Numbered from the stretch's first letter, positions 1 through 8,735 are shown. The stretch: DNA of 64,000 nt from an uncultured Prevotella sp. (GCA_946402275.1 CAMIVY010000016.1:1-64000); one strand, 5' to 3'. Translations and numbers: made by a program. Notes: generated from the letters alone by a model not told the origin.

Positions 1-510
1 GCGAAGAAGTCTGAAGCGGGCATCAACCCCGAAGTGGGACAAATCATCGGCAGCGACGGCAAGAAATACGATGCTAATGCCACACTGCCCGACGGCGTGA
101 AAGCCGTGGCCGTGATTGCCTATGTGGGCAGCGAAACGGGCGACGATACCTACAAGAACGGCCTGGCCATCGCACTGGCTGACGAGGGCACGATGGACTG
201 GTCAACGGCTATAAGTACCTGCGAGGGTAAGACTGCCATCACGGGAGCCAAGTGGTGCCTGCCCAGCCAGGAGCAGTGGAAGCAGATGTTCAAAGCCAAT
301 GGTGGCAACGAAGGTAGTTACACCGGCCTGAATGCAACTATCACCACCGCCGGAGGCTACGGCTTGCAGGAGCTCGGCGACTACTGGTCGTCGTCGGAGG
401 AAGAGCCAGGCTTAGCCGCCTGGGACGTGTACCTCGCCAATGGCAGTGCCGACTTCTTCGCTGACGATGAGGAAAGTGCCTACCAAGCTCGCGCCTGCCT
501 CGCATTCTAA
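1..510 (+). CDS. C-terminal part of a secreted protein with a DUF1566/Lcl-like domain (partial)
   Basis: The frame is open from base 1 and stops at 508-510, so the true start lies before the window; the GTG at 34 is an internal valine codon. The visible 169 residues contain WCLPSQEQW near the middle, then YWSSSEE and AWDVYLANGS, and end RACLAF. This order (W.LPS, then YWSS.., then a W/V-Y-L strand and R-C-aromatic end) is typical of DUF1566/Lcl C-terminal domains found on Bacteroidales surface proteins. The function is unknown. It heads a run of exported proteins on the same strand, with 47 bp to the next gene. The domain call is by motif recognition only. Confidence 0.75.
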   Translation, partial: AKKSEAGINPEVGQIIGSDGKKYDANATLPDGVKAVAVIAYVGSETGDDTYKNGLAIALADEGTMDWSTAISTCEGKTAITGAKWCLPSQEQWKQMFKANGGNEGSYTGLNATITTAGGYGLQELGDYWSSSEEEPGLAAWDVYLANGSADFFADDEESAYQARACLAF

Positions 511-557
511 CCCCTCTCGCGCGTATATAATATAAAAGGTATAAACAACATAAAGAT

Positions 558-1880
558 ATGAACAATATGAGAAACAAAATATTAATGACGCTCGCGCTGC
601 TACTCACGGCAGTTACGGGCGCGTGGGCAGGCGAAGAGCCTCAGCTGCTCACTACGATTAATGCGTCAAGCAGTTTCCTCACAGGAAGCCAGACGTTCGA
701 CGACATTGCCACCGTCACCTTTGGTGGAGCTGGCACAATCGGATTTAATGATAAAAATGGATGGATTCAGGAAGAATATGAGAAAGAGTCAACGGTGACT
801 GTCACAGCTGTCGACGGCTATACCATCACAAGCATTAAGATATATTCTGCGGACCCTAGTAATGCCACCATCAGCACATCACCGTTTACGGCATATCTAA
901 ATTGTTGGGGGGCTACTTATGTTACGACCGGCTCTGGTGGGGCAGGCGATTACATTGGTGATGAATTGGTCAGGATTGAGGTCTATGGCTACAAGTCCGA
1001 GCCCACCCTCACCGTCGAGTGGGACCCCGCAACCAAGACCGGCAACTTCAACATGCCCGCCTACGACGTGGAGATTGCTCCCATCTACGCTCCTGTGGCT
1101 CAGTGGGCCAAAGTCGAGGATGTGGATCAGCTGCCGACAGCCATTGAGGGCGTCATCGCCGACACCGACGCTCCCCTCATCGTCGAGGGCACCGTGGCCT
1201 TCGCCGGACAGAGCACCGAGGTCAAGCAGGGCACAGTGATGTACGCCGTCACCCCCGCCACCGAAACCGAGGCCCCCGCACTTGACGCAGCAAACAAATG
1301 GAGCGCCGACGTGCCCACCGCCAAGCTCGTCCCTGACGCTGGCGACGTCAAGGTATGGTACTACATCAAGGGTGCCGACACCCCCACGGGCGAGGAGGCC
1401 ACTGCCAAGAACACCTTCAACGACTCCGAAATCTGCGCTGAACCCATCACGGTCACCGTGCTCAGCAACAAGTTCGACATCCAGTTCAAGGCCGCCAACG
1501 ACAACACCATCGAGGCTGGCAAGGCTACCGTGAAGGTCGGCGACGAGGCTGCCGAGGTGAAGGAAGGCAAACTGACAGGCGTGAAGATGAACTCGAAGGT
1601 TACCATCACCGCCAAGGACGGCTACAAGTTCCGCAAAGTCGAGGCAACAAAAGGCATCTCGACATTGAAGAGCGTCAAGATTGGCAACTACACCGTCTAC
1701 TATGCCGAGGGAGAAACCTGGTATCAGGCCTTCTGGCGCGATGAAAACAAAAACTGCGGCTTGGAGACCAGCGTAGGCCGTGTATTCACCTACGATGATA
1801 AAAGTCTTCGTGATTCTGATGGCAATGTAGATGCAGACGCAGTAATCGATCCGAGCAAAGGCTACTACATCGCTGATTAA
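558..1880 (+). CDS. Secreted protein with InlB/Ig-like repeat region, unknown function
   Basis: This 440-residue protein opens with a signal peptide (charged MNNMRNK, hydrophobic LMTLALLLTAVTG, cleavage near AWA-GEE). Two in-frame ATGs (558 and 567) are possible. The middle has low-complexity, beta-rich segments with VEGTVAF and VWYYIKGAD motifs, and residues 330-385 (KAANDNTIEAGKATVKVGD, VTITAKDGYKF) resemble InlB B-repeat or Ig-like folds. It ends with GYYIAD and has no type IX tail, unlike the next two genes, so its anchoring is unclear. The signal peptide shares LMTL and TGAWA words with the 1938 gene, so the two are probably related surface proteins. Confidence 0.8.
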   Translation: MNNMRNKILMTLALLLTAVTGAWAGEEPQLLTTINASSSFLTGSQTFDDIATVTFGGAGTIGFNDKNGWIQEEYEKESTVTVTAVDGYTITSIKIYSADPSNATISTSPFTAYLNCWGATYVTTGSGGAGDYIGDELVRIEVYGYKSEPTLTVEWDPATKTGNFNMPAYDVEIAPIYAPVAQWAKVEDVDQLPTAIEGVIADTDAPLIVEGTVAFAGQSTEVKQGTVMYAVTPATETEAPALDAANKWSADVPTAKLVPDAGDVKVWYYIKGADTPTGEEATAKNTFNDSEICAEPITVTVLSNKFDIQFKAANDNTIEAGKATVKVGDEAAEVKEGKLTGVKMNSKVTITAKDGYKFRKVEATKGISTLKSVKIGNYTVYYAEGETWYQAFWRDENKNCGLETSVGRVFTYDDKSLRDSDGNVDADAVIDPSKGYYIAD

Positions 1881-1937
1881 CCCCCTCTCGCGTGAACAAT
1901 AAATAAAGTAATAAGAACGATATAAAGAATATATTAT

Positions 1938-3320
1938 ATGAAAACAATATCTAGATATCTAATGACGCTCGTCGCACTGTTTGCCATGACGACAGGCGCG
2001 TGGGCGGACGAAGCGACTATCACGCTCAAGTGCGGCACGACAGAGAAGACATACGAGAATGTCACACTGCCCTGGTCATCTACGGGGGATATTCTCAAAC
2101 AGGTTATTTCAGACTATAAAAATGTAGCCTCCAACATCGATGCTATTACTGGGGGCGATGGTAAAGTCGTAAAATATGGTAATGAACAGTTCACAGTTAC
2201 CGGCACCTTCAGTGGTGAAGCAACGGTTGTTGTCTCTTGGTATAATTCGTCGAAACAATCTGCCACTATAACCGTGACTGCCCCTGGTCCCCTCCTTACC
2301 CTCAACGAGGCCAAGACCGAGGCTACGATGGAGAGCATGCCGACCAGCGATGTGACGATTGACTACGAGCTGGTGCGCGACATGAGCGTGCAGATGACCG
2401 CCACCATGGGCGACGGCACCGACGGCCTGCGCTACCGCGTGAAGAAGAGCGAGCAGAATCCCGGTAAGTACGAACCCGCCGACCTGAACATGATGCAGGT
2501 GCTGGCACTCGTAGCCGTGAACGACGGCATCGAGCACAAAGCCCTCACACTGAATCAGGACTACTTCTGCCGCATCTATAAGCTCGACGAGCAGACACTC
2601 CTGCCCGAAGGCGACGGCGTAAAACTCTTCGACTTCGACTTCGCCCCCGGACTCTACGCCCTCAAGGCCTTCGCCACGGACGGCAGCAACTACGACGGCG
2701 AGACCGCCCTCTCCAACACCTTCAAGCTCTTCGAGGGCTACGAGGTGGTAGTGCCCGCCGGAGAATACGTCACCTACTACAAGGACGAGGCACTCTACGT
2801 AGAGGACGAGGACGGTGAGCTGTACACCATCACAAGCGTAAGCGGCGACAAGGCCATACTCAGCAACGCCATCGAGACGGCTCCAAGCGGAACACCGCTG
2901 CTCGTCTATAACAAGGGCACCGAGGAGAAGACCTTCCTGCTCATCCCTGCCAATGCAGAGCCTAACCTGGCACTGGATGTCTATGACGGATTCATCGGCA
3001 CAATGCAGCCTACTGTCATCGCCGCTTCTGATGCCTCTACCGACAACTACGCCTTCAACGGCAAGCAGTTCGTTTGGGTAATGAATGAAATCGCAATCGG
3101 CGCCAACAAGGCTTATCTCAGCATTCCGAAGACAAACGGCAACCCGAAGAACATCCGGCTCTATCGCGGCAACGGCGAGACCACGGGTATTGACGCTTCG
3201 CTAGTGAATAGTGAAGAAGTGAATAGTGTATGGTACGACCTGAACGGACGCCGTCTGCAGGGCAAGCCAAGCCTGAAGGGTGTCTATATCAAGAACGGAC
3301 GCAAGGTAGTTGTCCCCTAA
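1938..3320 (+). CDS. Secreted protein with type IX secretion C-terminal tail
   Basis: This 460-residue protein has a signal peptide ending TTGAWA-DEA and no recognised catalytic domain. Residues 265-400 carry a module (VVVPAGEYVTYYKDE, then LYTIT, then EEKTFLLIP and an FIGT strand) that recurs just before the tail of the 3441 gene. The C-terminus reads VWYDLNGRRLQGKP, then KGVYIKNGRKVVVP, a classic Bacteroidales type A sorting tail, so the protein is probably exported by the type IX system and anchored to or released from the surface. The tail and its linker share long near-identical DNA with the 3441 gene, which suggests a duplicated module. Confidence 0.85.
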   Translation: MKTISRYLMTLVALFAMTTGAWADEATITLKCGTTEKTYENVTLPWSSTGDILKQVISDYKNVASNIDAITGGDGKVVKYGNEQFTVTGTFSGEATVVVSWYNSSKQSATITVTAPGPLLTLNEAKTEATMESMPTSDVTIDYELVRDMSVQMTATMGDGTDGLRYRVKKSEQNPGKYEPADLNMMQVLALVAVNDGIEHKALTLNQDYFCRIYKLDEQTLLPEGDGVKLFDFDFAPGLYALKAFATDGSNYDGETALSNTFKLFEGYEVVVPAGEYVTYYKDEALYVEDEDGELYTITSVSGDKAILSNAIETAPSGTPLLVYNKGTEEKTFLLIPANAEPNLALDVYDGFIGTMQPTVIAASDASTDNYAFNGKQFVWVMNEIAIGANKAYLSIPKTNGNPKNIRLYRGNGETTGIDASLVNSEEVNSVWYDLNGRRLQGKPSLKGVYIKNGRKVVVP

Positions 3321-3423
3321 GTTAGGGGACTACAGGGGTCTGAACAGGCGCAGACCCCTTCAATAAAAAAATATCAGGTCTGATAAACGCTTGTTCAGAC
3401 CCCCAACCCCCTAACTTAGGGGG
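3312..3423. repeat. Nested palindrome cluster between two surface-protein genes
   Basis: Four inverted repeats are stacked here. 3312-3330 is a 19-bp palindrome that includes the stop codon of the upstream gene. 3334-3359 is a 9-bp perfect stem (AGGGGTCTG/CAGACCCCT). 3377-3401 pairs GGTCTG with CAGACC. 3407-3423 is a second CCCCCTAA/TTAGGGGG palindrome. The left half (3314-3347) and right half (3391-3423) are also inverted copies of each other, so the whole block could fold into one large structure. It may act as a terminator or mRNA stabiliser between the two genes. Confidence 0.75.
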
Positions 3424-3440
3424 CACAAAAAAGAAAAGAT

Positions 3441-6185
3441 ATGAAAAAGAAGATATTTATGTTGCTCGCTATGGTCATGACAGTAATGACCGCGAGCGCC
3501 GTCGATGCTCCCAGCTTCAGTCTGACAAAGGCTGACGGGGCTGAAGCTCACGGACAAATCAGTTTCATAGTGGGCGAGAACCAAAACGCCACCACTGCAA
3601 AGGAAGGTGAGACCGTGACCGTTGTTCTTACACCTGACCAGGGCTGGGACCTGGGAACTGCCAGCGGACGGTGGTATGCCGCCATGGCAAAGGCTCCACG
3701 CCGCGCAGGCGATATCGACCTGCTGGACAATCTGACGCTGACTCCTGCCAACAAGAACACATGGACGTTCACCATGCAGCGCGCCAATGCAGAGGTCAAC
3801 TTCACCTACAAGAAGCTGATGGACAATGAGGACATCACCGTCACTATCGGAGACGCTACCTACACGGGACAGCCTCTGACACCGACCGTCACCGTGAAGG
3901 ACGGCAATACGGTGCTGACAGAGGGCACTGTCTATACCCTCAGCTACAGCAACAACACGGACGCCGGTCTTTCGACTGCTGGTGATAAGGCACCGTCGGT
4001 GACCATCACCGCCAAGAGTAGCGATGGTCAGTATGCCGGTTCGGTGACGAAGACCTTCACCATCCAGAAGGCTGCTGCCACCATCAGCTACGAGACAACG
4101 GCTGTCAACAAGACCTTCGGGGATGCTGACTTCTCCAACGAGCTGACCATGTCGGGCGACGGTAGCGTGACCTACTCTTCGGACAACGAGAAAGTGGCCA
4201 CCGTCGATGCCGAGACCGGACTGGTACACATCGTGGCTGCCGGCAGTGCCAACATCATCGCCAAGGTTGCCGACGGCGATAACTACACCTACGAGACGAA
4301 AGAGGACCAGTATGCCGTCACCGTCAGCAAGGCTGCCGCCACCATCAGCTATGAGACGGCAAGCATCAGCAAGACCTACGGAGATGAAGACTTCACCAAC
4401 CCGCTGACCATGACGGGCGACGGTAGCGTGACCTACGAATCGGACAACGAGAGCGTTGCTACTGTGAACAGCGAGAGCGGTCTGGTACACATCGTAGGAT
4501 CGGGCAATGCTAACATCACTGCCACTGTTGTTGACGGCAAGAACTACACCTACGCCGTGAAGACGGCTCAGTATGCTATCGGCGTGAACACTGCTGCCAT
4601 GACTGTAAGCGCAGAGGGTTACACTGGCACTTACGACGGACAGAGCCACACCATCACCGTGACTGTGACTGAGCCGGAGGGTACTACCGTGAAGTACGGT
4701 ACCGTAGCAGGCGAATATACTTTGGACGAAGCACCTGCCTACACTGACGCAGGCGAATATACCGTATTCTATCAGGTGACGAAGGAGAACTACACCACCG
4801 TTGAAAACAGTGCTGTGGTAACTATCCAGAAGGCTGCTGCCGCTATCAGCTACGAGATGACCAGCGTGAGCAAGACCTTCGGCGACGAGGACTTCACCAA
4901 CCCGCTGACCGTGACGGGTGACGGTAGCGTGACTTACGCATCGGACAACGAGAGCGTTGCTACTGTGAACAGCGAGAGCGGTCTGGTACACATCGTAGGA
5001 TCGGGCAATGCTAACATCACTGCCACTGTTGTTGACGGCAAGAACTACACCTACGCCGTGAAGACGGCTCAGTATGCTATCGGCGTGAACACTGCTGCCA
5101 TGACTGTAAGCGCAGAGGGTTACACTGGCACTTACGACGGACAGAGCCACACCATCACCGTGACTGTGACTGAGCCGGAGGGTACTACCGTGAAGTACGG
5201 TACCGTAGCAGGCGAATATACTTTGGACGAAGCACCTGCCTACACTGACGCAGGCGAATATACCGTATTCTATCAGGTGACGAAGGAGAACTACACCACT
5301 GTGGTTGCTTCTGCCATCGTAACTATCCAGAAGGCTGCTGCCGCTATCAGCTACGAGACGGGCAGCGTGATCAAGAACTTCGGCGATGCTGACTTCATCA
5401 ATGCCCTGACCGTGACGGGCGACGGTAGCGTGACCTATGCTTCGGACAACGAGAACGTTGCCACCGTAGATAGCGAGACTGGTGAGGTGACGATTAAGCA
5501 ACTTGGCAATGCTAACATCATCGCCACTGTTGTTGACGGCAAGAACTACACCTACGCCGTGAAGACGGCTCAGTACGCACTGACCGTTGAGGGCTATGTA
5601 GTGATTGTTCCCGCCGGCGAATACGTCACCTACTTTGACAGCGAGAGTGCCCTGAAACTGGCTACTGAAGGCGCTGAGCTCTACACCATCACCGCCGTTG
5701 AGAACGGGGAGGCCGCGCTGAGCAATCCATCTGACGTCATGCCTAAGAACACTCCGTTCCTGATGAAGAACAACACCAACGAGGAGAAGACTTTCGTGCT
5801 GGTAACATGCAACGATCCTGACTTGGCCATCACCGTGGCTGATGAGTTCATCGGCACACTGACCGCCAAGGAGTTCACTGAGGACGACATGGCTACAGCC
5901 GATTTCTATGTATGTAACGGTCTCGAGTTCATCAAGGTACGCGGCGCCGGCAGGCTGGCTCCCAAAAAGGCTTACCTGAAGGTGAACGGCAACAACGCTC
6001 CTCTGTCTATCCCATTCCGTCGTAGCATCGGCGGCAACGGCGAGACCACGGGTATCGACGAGTCGATTGTGAACAGTGAAGAAGTGAATAGTGTATGGTA
6101 CGACCTGAACGGACGACGTCTGCAGGGCAAGCCCAGCCAGAAGGGTATCTATATCAAGAACGGAAAGAAGGTCGTGGTACATTAA
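3441..6185 (+). CDS. Large secreted Ig-like repeat protein with type IX tail
   Basis: This 914-residue protein has a signal peptide ending MTASA-VDA. From about residue 210 it contains repeating units of two kinds. One is bacterial Ig-like group 2 (TFGDADF, GDGSVTYxSDNxxVATV, then a TGxVxI strand) near residues 212, 297, 463 and 630. The other is an MBG-like unit with GTYDGQSHTITVTV near 383 and 550. A VPAGEYVTYF module follows near 720, and the protein ends VWYDLNGRRLQGKP, KGIYIKNGKKVVVH, a type IX tail. Ig-like arrays usually serve as stalks or adhesin spacers; no enzymatic domain is visible. Two of the repeats are identical at the DNA level over 360 bp. Confidence 0.85.
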   Translation: MKKKIFMLLAMVMTVMTASAVDAPSFSLTKADGAEAHGQISFIVGENQNATTAKEGETVTVVLTPDQGWDLGTASGRWYAAMAKAPRRAGDIDLLDNLTLTPANKNTWTFTMQRANAEVNFTYKKLMDNEDITVTIGDATYTGQPLTPTVTVKDGNTVLTEGTVYTLSYSNNTDAGLSTAGDKAPSVTITAKSSDGQYAGSVTKTFTIQKAAATISYETTAVNKTFGDADFSNELTMSGDGSVTYSSDNEKVATVDAETGLVHIVAAGSANIIAKVADGDNYTYETKEDQYAVTVSKAAATISYETASISKTYGDEDFTNPLTMTGDGSVTYESDNESVATVNSESGLVHIVGSGNANITATVVDGKNYTYAVKTAQYAIGVNTAAMTVSAEGYTGTYDGQSHTITVTVTEPEGTTVKYGTVAGEYTLDEAPAYTDAGEYTVFYQVTKENYTTVENSAVVTIQKAAAAISYEMTSVSKTFGDEDFTNPLTVTGDGSVTYASDNESVATVNSESGLVHIVGSGNANITATVVDGKNYTYAVKTAQYAIGVNTAAMTVSAEGYTGTYDGQSHTITVTVTEPEGTTVKYGTVAGEYTLDEAPAYTDAGEYTVFYQVTKENYTTVVASAIVTIQKAAAAISYETGSVIKNFGDADFINALTVTGDGSVTYASDNENVATVDSETGEVTIKQLGNANIIATVVDGKNYTYAVKTAQYALTVEGYVVIVPAGEYVTYFDSESALKLATEGAELYTITAVENGEAALSNPSDVMPKNTPFLMKNNTNEEKTFVLVTCNDPDLAITVADEFIGTLTAKEFTEDDMATADFYVCNGLEFIKVRGAGRLAPKKAYLKVNGNNAPLSIPFRRSIGGNGETTGIDESIVNSEEVNSVWYDLNGRRLQGKPSQKGIYIKNGKKVVVH
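4439..4798 (+). repeat. Copy 1 of a 360-bp perfect direct repeat inside the Ig-like protein gene
   Basis: Read by eye, this stretch is identical base for base to 4940-5299, an offset of 501 bp or 167 codons, so recombination between the copies would stay in frame. It covers the end of one Ig-like unit and a whole MBG-like unit. Confidence 0.9.
4940..5299 (+). repeat. Copy 2 of the 360-bp perfect direct repeat
   Basis: It matches 4439-4798. The sequences diverge immediately outside: on the left at 4438 (a) versus 4939 (c), and on the right at 4799 (c) versus 5300 (t). Confidence 0.9.
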
Positions 6186-6206
6186 AGATTAAATATTAAA
6201 GATTAA

Positions 6207-7433
6207 ATGGATATGAAAAAGATATTTTCGATATTAGCACTGGCTCTCGCGGCAATGACCGCGAGCGCCGACGTGGCAGAAAGCTACAAGCTGACTGTAG
6301 GCAAGAGTGAGAAAGGAACCGTCATGTTCCTCGTGAACGGCTCGGAAGTGAAGACCGCTGCCGAGGGCACTGCCGTGACCATGGAGATTACACCCGAGGG
6401 CGGATACGTGGTTAAGGAAGTGACCAACTCGCTATATACCGACTGGAACGGCGCACGCGCACAGGCCATCGACATCACCACCAGCGTGGAGATGAAGAAG
6501 GTGACCGACAACGTCTATACCTTCACCATGCCACGCGCCAACGTGGAGGTGAACGTAACTTACGACATCGAGATTCCAACTCCCGCCGAGGACAAGAAGG
6601 ACGAGGAGAAAGAGGTGACTGACGTGGCACTGAACATGCAGCCGGCAGAGGGCGAGCAGCCCCAGCACGACCCTGTGACGGGAATCACCGTCATCCCCGT
6701 TGACATCACCGGCATCGACGTGCCCGAGACGGCTCCCCGCGAGATCGTCGTCGAGGTGGCTGCCCGCACACAGGTGGGCAACAACGTATTCGTAGTACGC
6801 GAAATCAAGGCTGACGCCTTCAAGACTAACGACGCCAACGTGAAGGTGACAAAGGTCATACTGCCCGACACCGAAGAGCCTCTGACCGTGGAGGCCGGCG
6901 CCATGAAGCCCGACGGACAGCCCATCGAGGTGCAGACGCCGCTGGCACTGCTGGACGACTACGCCCTGATGCAGACGCTGAAGGAGAACTTCGAAGGCAA
7001 GCTGATTACGGCCACTGCCAAGGCTCCGCAGCGCTTCTGGACATTCTCAAGCGGTGTAGATGTCCTAGTGCCCATGGGCGTGACCGTATATCGCGCATTC
7101 AACGAAAACGGCAACATCCGCATCCTGCCCATCGAGATGGCTAACGCCAGCGGCATCATCCTGGCCAACAACGGCGTACTGCTCTCGTGCAACGAGATGA
7201 AGGGCGGTGCCGAGTATACCTTCGTGGCCAACCCGGGCAACCAGCAGAGCGGCACAACGCCTGCCACCACCGACGCCTGCAGCTACGAGGGCAACAGCAT
7301 GGTTCCCACCATCGTGGGCACGAACTATCCTACAGGACGCTACCTCATGATGAAGGACAACCAGTTCCACACCATGTCTCCCAATGGTAAGGTGCCCGCC
7401 TGCAAGGCTGTGTTTGATACGAATAAACAATAA
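6207..7433 (+). CDS. Secreted protein of unknown function in the surface-protein island
   Basis: This 408-residue protein has a signal peptide (MKKIFSILALALAAMTASA-DVA); the ATG at 6213 is an equally good start, since MDM precedes KKIF. The N-terminal 100 residues (KSEKGTVMFLVNGSEV, VTMEITPEGGYVVKEV, YTFTMPRANVEVNVTY) match the N-terminal segment of the 3441 protein (TFTMQRANAEVNFTY), so the two share a domain. Residues 270-400 resemble the VPxGVTVYRAF pre-tail module of neighbouring proteins, but no type IX tail follows. The 5' side is a 13-bp tandem of ATTAAAGATTAAA at 6182-6206. It is 21 bp after the previous gene and probably co-transcribed. Confidence 0.82.
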   Translation: MDMKKIFSILALALAAMTASADVAESYKLTVGKSEKGTVMFLVNGSEVKTAAEGTAVTMEITPEGGYVVKEVTNSLYTDWNGARAQAIDITTSVEMKKVTDNVYTFTMPRANVEVNVTYDIEIPTPAEDKKDEEKEVTDVALNMQPAEGEQPQHDPVTGITVIPVDITGIDVPETAPREIVVEVAARTQVGNNVFVVREIKADAFKTNDANVKVTKVILPDTEEPLTVEAGAMKPDGQPIEVQTPLALLDDYALMQTLKENFEGKLITATAKAPQRFWTFSSGVDVLVPMGVTVYRAFNENGNIRILPIEMANASGIILANNGVLLSCNEMKGGAEYTFVANPGNQQSGTTPATTDACSYEGNSMVPTIVGTNYPTGRYLMMKDNQFHTMSPNGKVPACKAVFDTNKQ

Positions 7434-7452
7434 CCAATATACAAGAAACGTT

Positions 7453-7869
7453 ATGAAAAAGATATATAGCAAGCTAATAGCAGTGCTGGCACTGGTGGCT
7501 ACCACCGGCGTGTTCAGCTCGTGTAATGTTGCCAACCAGGACAACGCCTCCATCATCAATGACGTAATAATCAGCGGACCCGGCGTGGTTAACCACGAGG
7601 CTGTGCTGGAAATGGAGAGCACCCTGCAGCTGTCGTGCATTTCCAAGTTCAACGGCAGGAGCGAAGTGGTATGGAAATCGTCGGACGAGACCGTTGCCAC
7701 GGTGGACGCCAAGACCGGACTGGTAACGCCCGTGTCTCCCGGTACCGTGATGATCACCGCCTACACCAAGACGGACCCCGTCAGCCAGGGTGACTACGTG
7801 TTCGTAACAGTAGTCGGAAAGAACTTCGGCATTATTGATGACGCCCTCGACCAGTCGCTGGCCGACTAA
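7453..7869 (+). CDS. Lipoprotein with a bacterial Ig-like (Big_2) domain
   Basis: The 138-residue protein starts at ATG 7453. An open frame extends upstream to 7384 but lies inside the previous gene, and only this start gives a proper signal: KKIYSKLIAVLALVATTG, then the lipobox FSSC with Cys22. The mature part has VVWKSSDETVATVDAKTGLVTPVSPGTVMITAYT, written here as the segments VVWKSSDETVATVDAKTG and LVTPVSPGTVMITAYT, the hallmark of Big_2 folds and the same unit type as in the 3441 gene. It is likely a surface or periplasmic lipoprotein of the same export island and is the last gene before a strong terminator. Confidence 0.85.
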   Translation: MKKIYSKLIAVLALVATTGVFSSCNVANQDNASIINDVIISGPGVVNHEAVLEMESTLQLSCISKFNGRSEVVWKSSDETVATVDAKTGLVTPVSPGTVMITAYTKTDPVSQGDYVFVTVVGKNFGIIDDALDQSLAD

Positions 7870-7872
7870 TAC

Positions 7873-7904
7873 AAAAAAGCCCTCGCAGTTGCGGGGGCTT
7901 TTTT
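7873..7904 (+). terminator. Rho-independent terminator ending the surface-protein island
   Basis: AAAAAAGCCC and GGGCTTTTTT frame a second stem of CGCA/TGCG with a 2-nt loop. This gives about 15 continuous pairs with one T-G wobble, followed by a T-run. It lies 3 bp after the lipoprotein stop codon. Confidence 0.92.
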
Positions 7905-7938
7905 AACCTTAACCTTAACCTTAACGCTAACCTTAACC
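7903..7938. repeat. Telomere-like hexamer array (TTAACC)x6
   Basis: Six consecutive hexamers; four are exact TTAACC, and the junction of units 4 and 5 reads TTAACG CTAACC. It fills the gap between the terminator and the 3' end of the convergent LpxA-like gene, whose stop codon lies at 7940-7942. Confidence 0.9.
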
Positions 7939-7939
7939 T

Positions 7940-8719
7940 TTACTTACACATGATTCCTCGCTTGGAATGTTCGAGGAACGTGATGATGTTCTGAATCTCA
8001 GGACCATCGGGCACCTGGTCCTTGATCTGGTTGATAACATCGAACACGCTGATCTTTCCATGGAACAGCAGACGGTAGGCATTGGCAATATGCTTCTGAA
8101 TCTTTTTATCAAAGCCTGCAATTTCCAGTATCTTCGTGTTCACGCCACCATATTCCATAGGAGTGCCACCGGCAATAACGTAGGGAGGCACATCGTGGGA
8201 GAAGGCACAACCAGCCTGTATCAACGACAGGTCACCAGCACGCGTATTGGCATTCTGAATGGCTCCGGTAGAGAAGATGACACCGTTGCCGATGATGCAG
8301 TCGCCTGCTATCTCGACACCATTACCAAACACGCAGTTGGCACCTACTACGGTGTCGTGACTGATATGGGTGCCTTCCAACAGGAAGTTATGATCACCTA
8401 TCGTGGTACATCCCTCTCGGTAGGTTCCGCGATTGATGACCACATTCTCACGAATCACATTGTTGTTGCCTATCTTAACATACGACTTCTCACCACGATA
8501 GTTGAAATCCTGTGGCAGGGCAGCAATCACGGCTCCCTGGTGTATTTTGTTGTTATTGCCGATGCGAGCACCATCCAGGATGGACACGAAGGGCATGATG
8601 ATGCAATTGTCGCCAATCTCTACATCATCCTCGATATACACGAAGGGGAATATCTTACAATTATTGCCTATTTTCGCCTTTGGCGATACCTCGGCTTTTG
8701 GACTTATTTCACTTGCCAT
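7940..8719 (-). CDS. LpxA-like acyl-[ACP]-UDP-sugar O-acyltransferase paralogue
   Basis: The 259-residue protein is a left-handed beta-helix of hexapeptide repeats (IGNNCKI, IGDNCII, IGNNNKI) from residue 5 to about 185, followed by a helical tail (ANAYRLLFHGK, SKRGIM) as in LpxA. IRENVVINRGT and HISHDTVVG, the latter carrying the catalytic-region histidines, match LpxA. The HQF segment expected after the third helix turn block is replaced by AIQNANTRAG, so acyl chain or substrate choice may differ. LpxA in this group normally sits with lpxD and lpxC-fabZ; this copy stands alone. It is probably a paralogue for lipid A or another UDP-amino sugar. The family call is firm, the exact substrate is not. 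Confidence 0.8.
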   Translation of the reverse strand: MASEISPKAEVSPKAKIGNNCKIFPFVYIEDDVEIGDNCIIMPFVSILDGARIGNNNKIHQGAVIAALPQDFNYRGEKSYVKIGNNNVIRENVVINRGTYREGCTTIGDHNFLLEGTHISHDTVVGANCVFGNGVEIAGDCIIGNGVIFSTGAIQNANTRAGDLSLIQAGCAFSHDVPPYVIAGGTPMEYGGVNTKILEIAGFDKKIQKHIANAYRLLFHGKISVFDVINQIKDQVPDGPEIQNIITFLEHSKRGIMCK

Positions 8720-8735
8720 AATTATATTTATATTA

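Noticed and set aside
3411..6182. A 923-codon open frame on the minus strand opposite the Ig-like protein gene
   Set aside because: It mirrors the plus-strand gene almost exactly and has no promoter or signal. Repeat-rich, biased codons leave the antisense frame open; its peptide repeats follow the sense repeats. The plus frame has a signal peptide and type IX tail.
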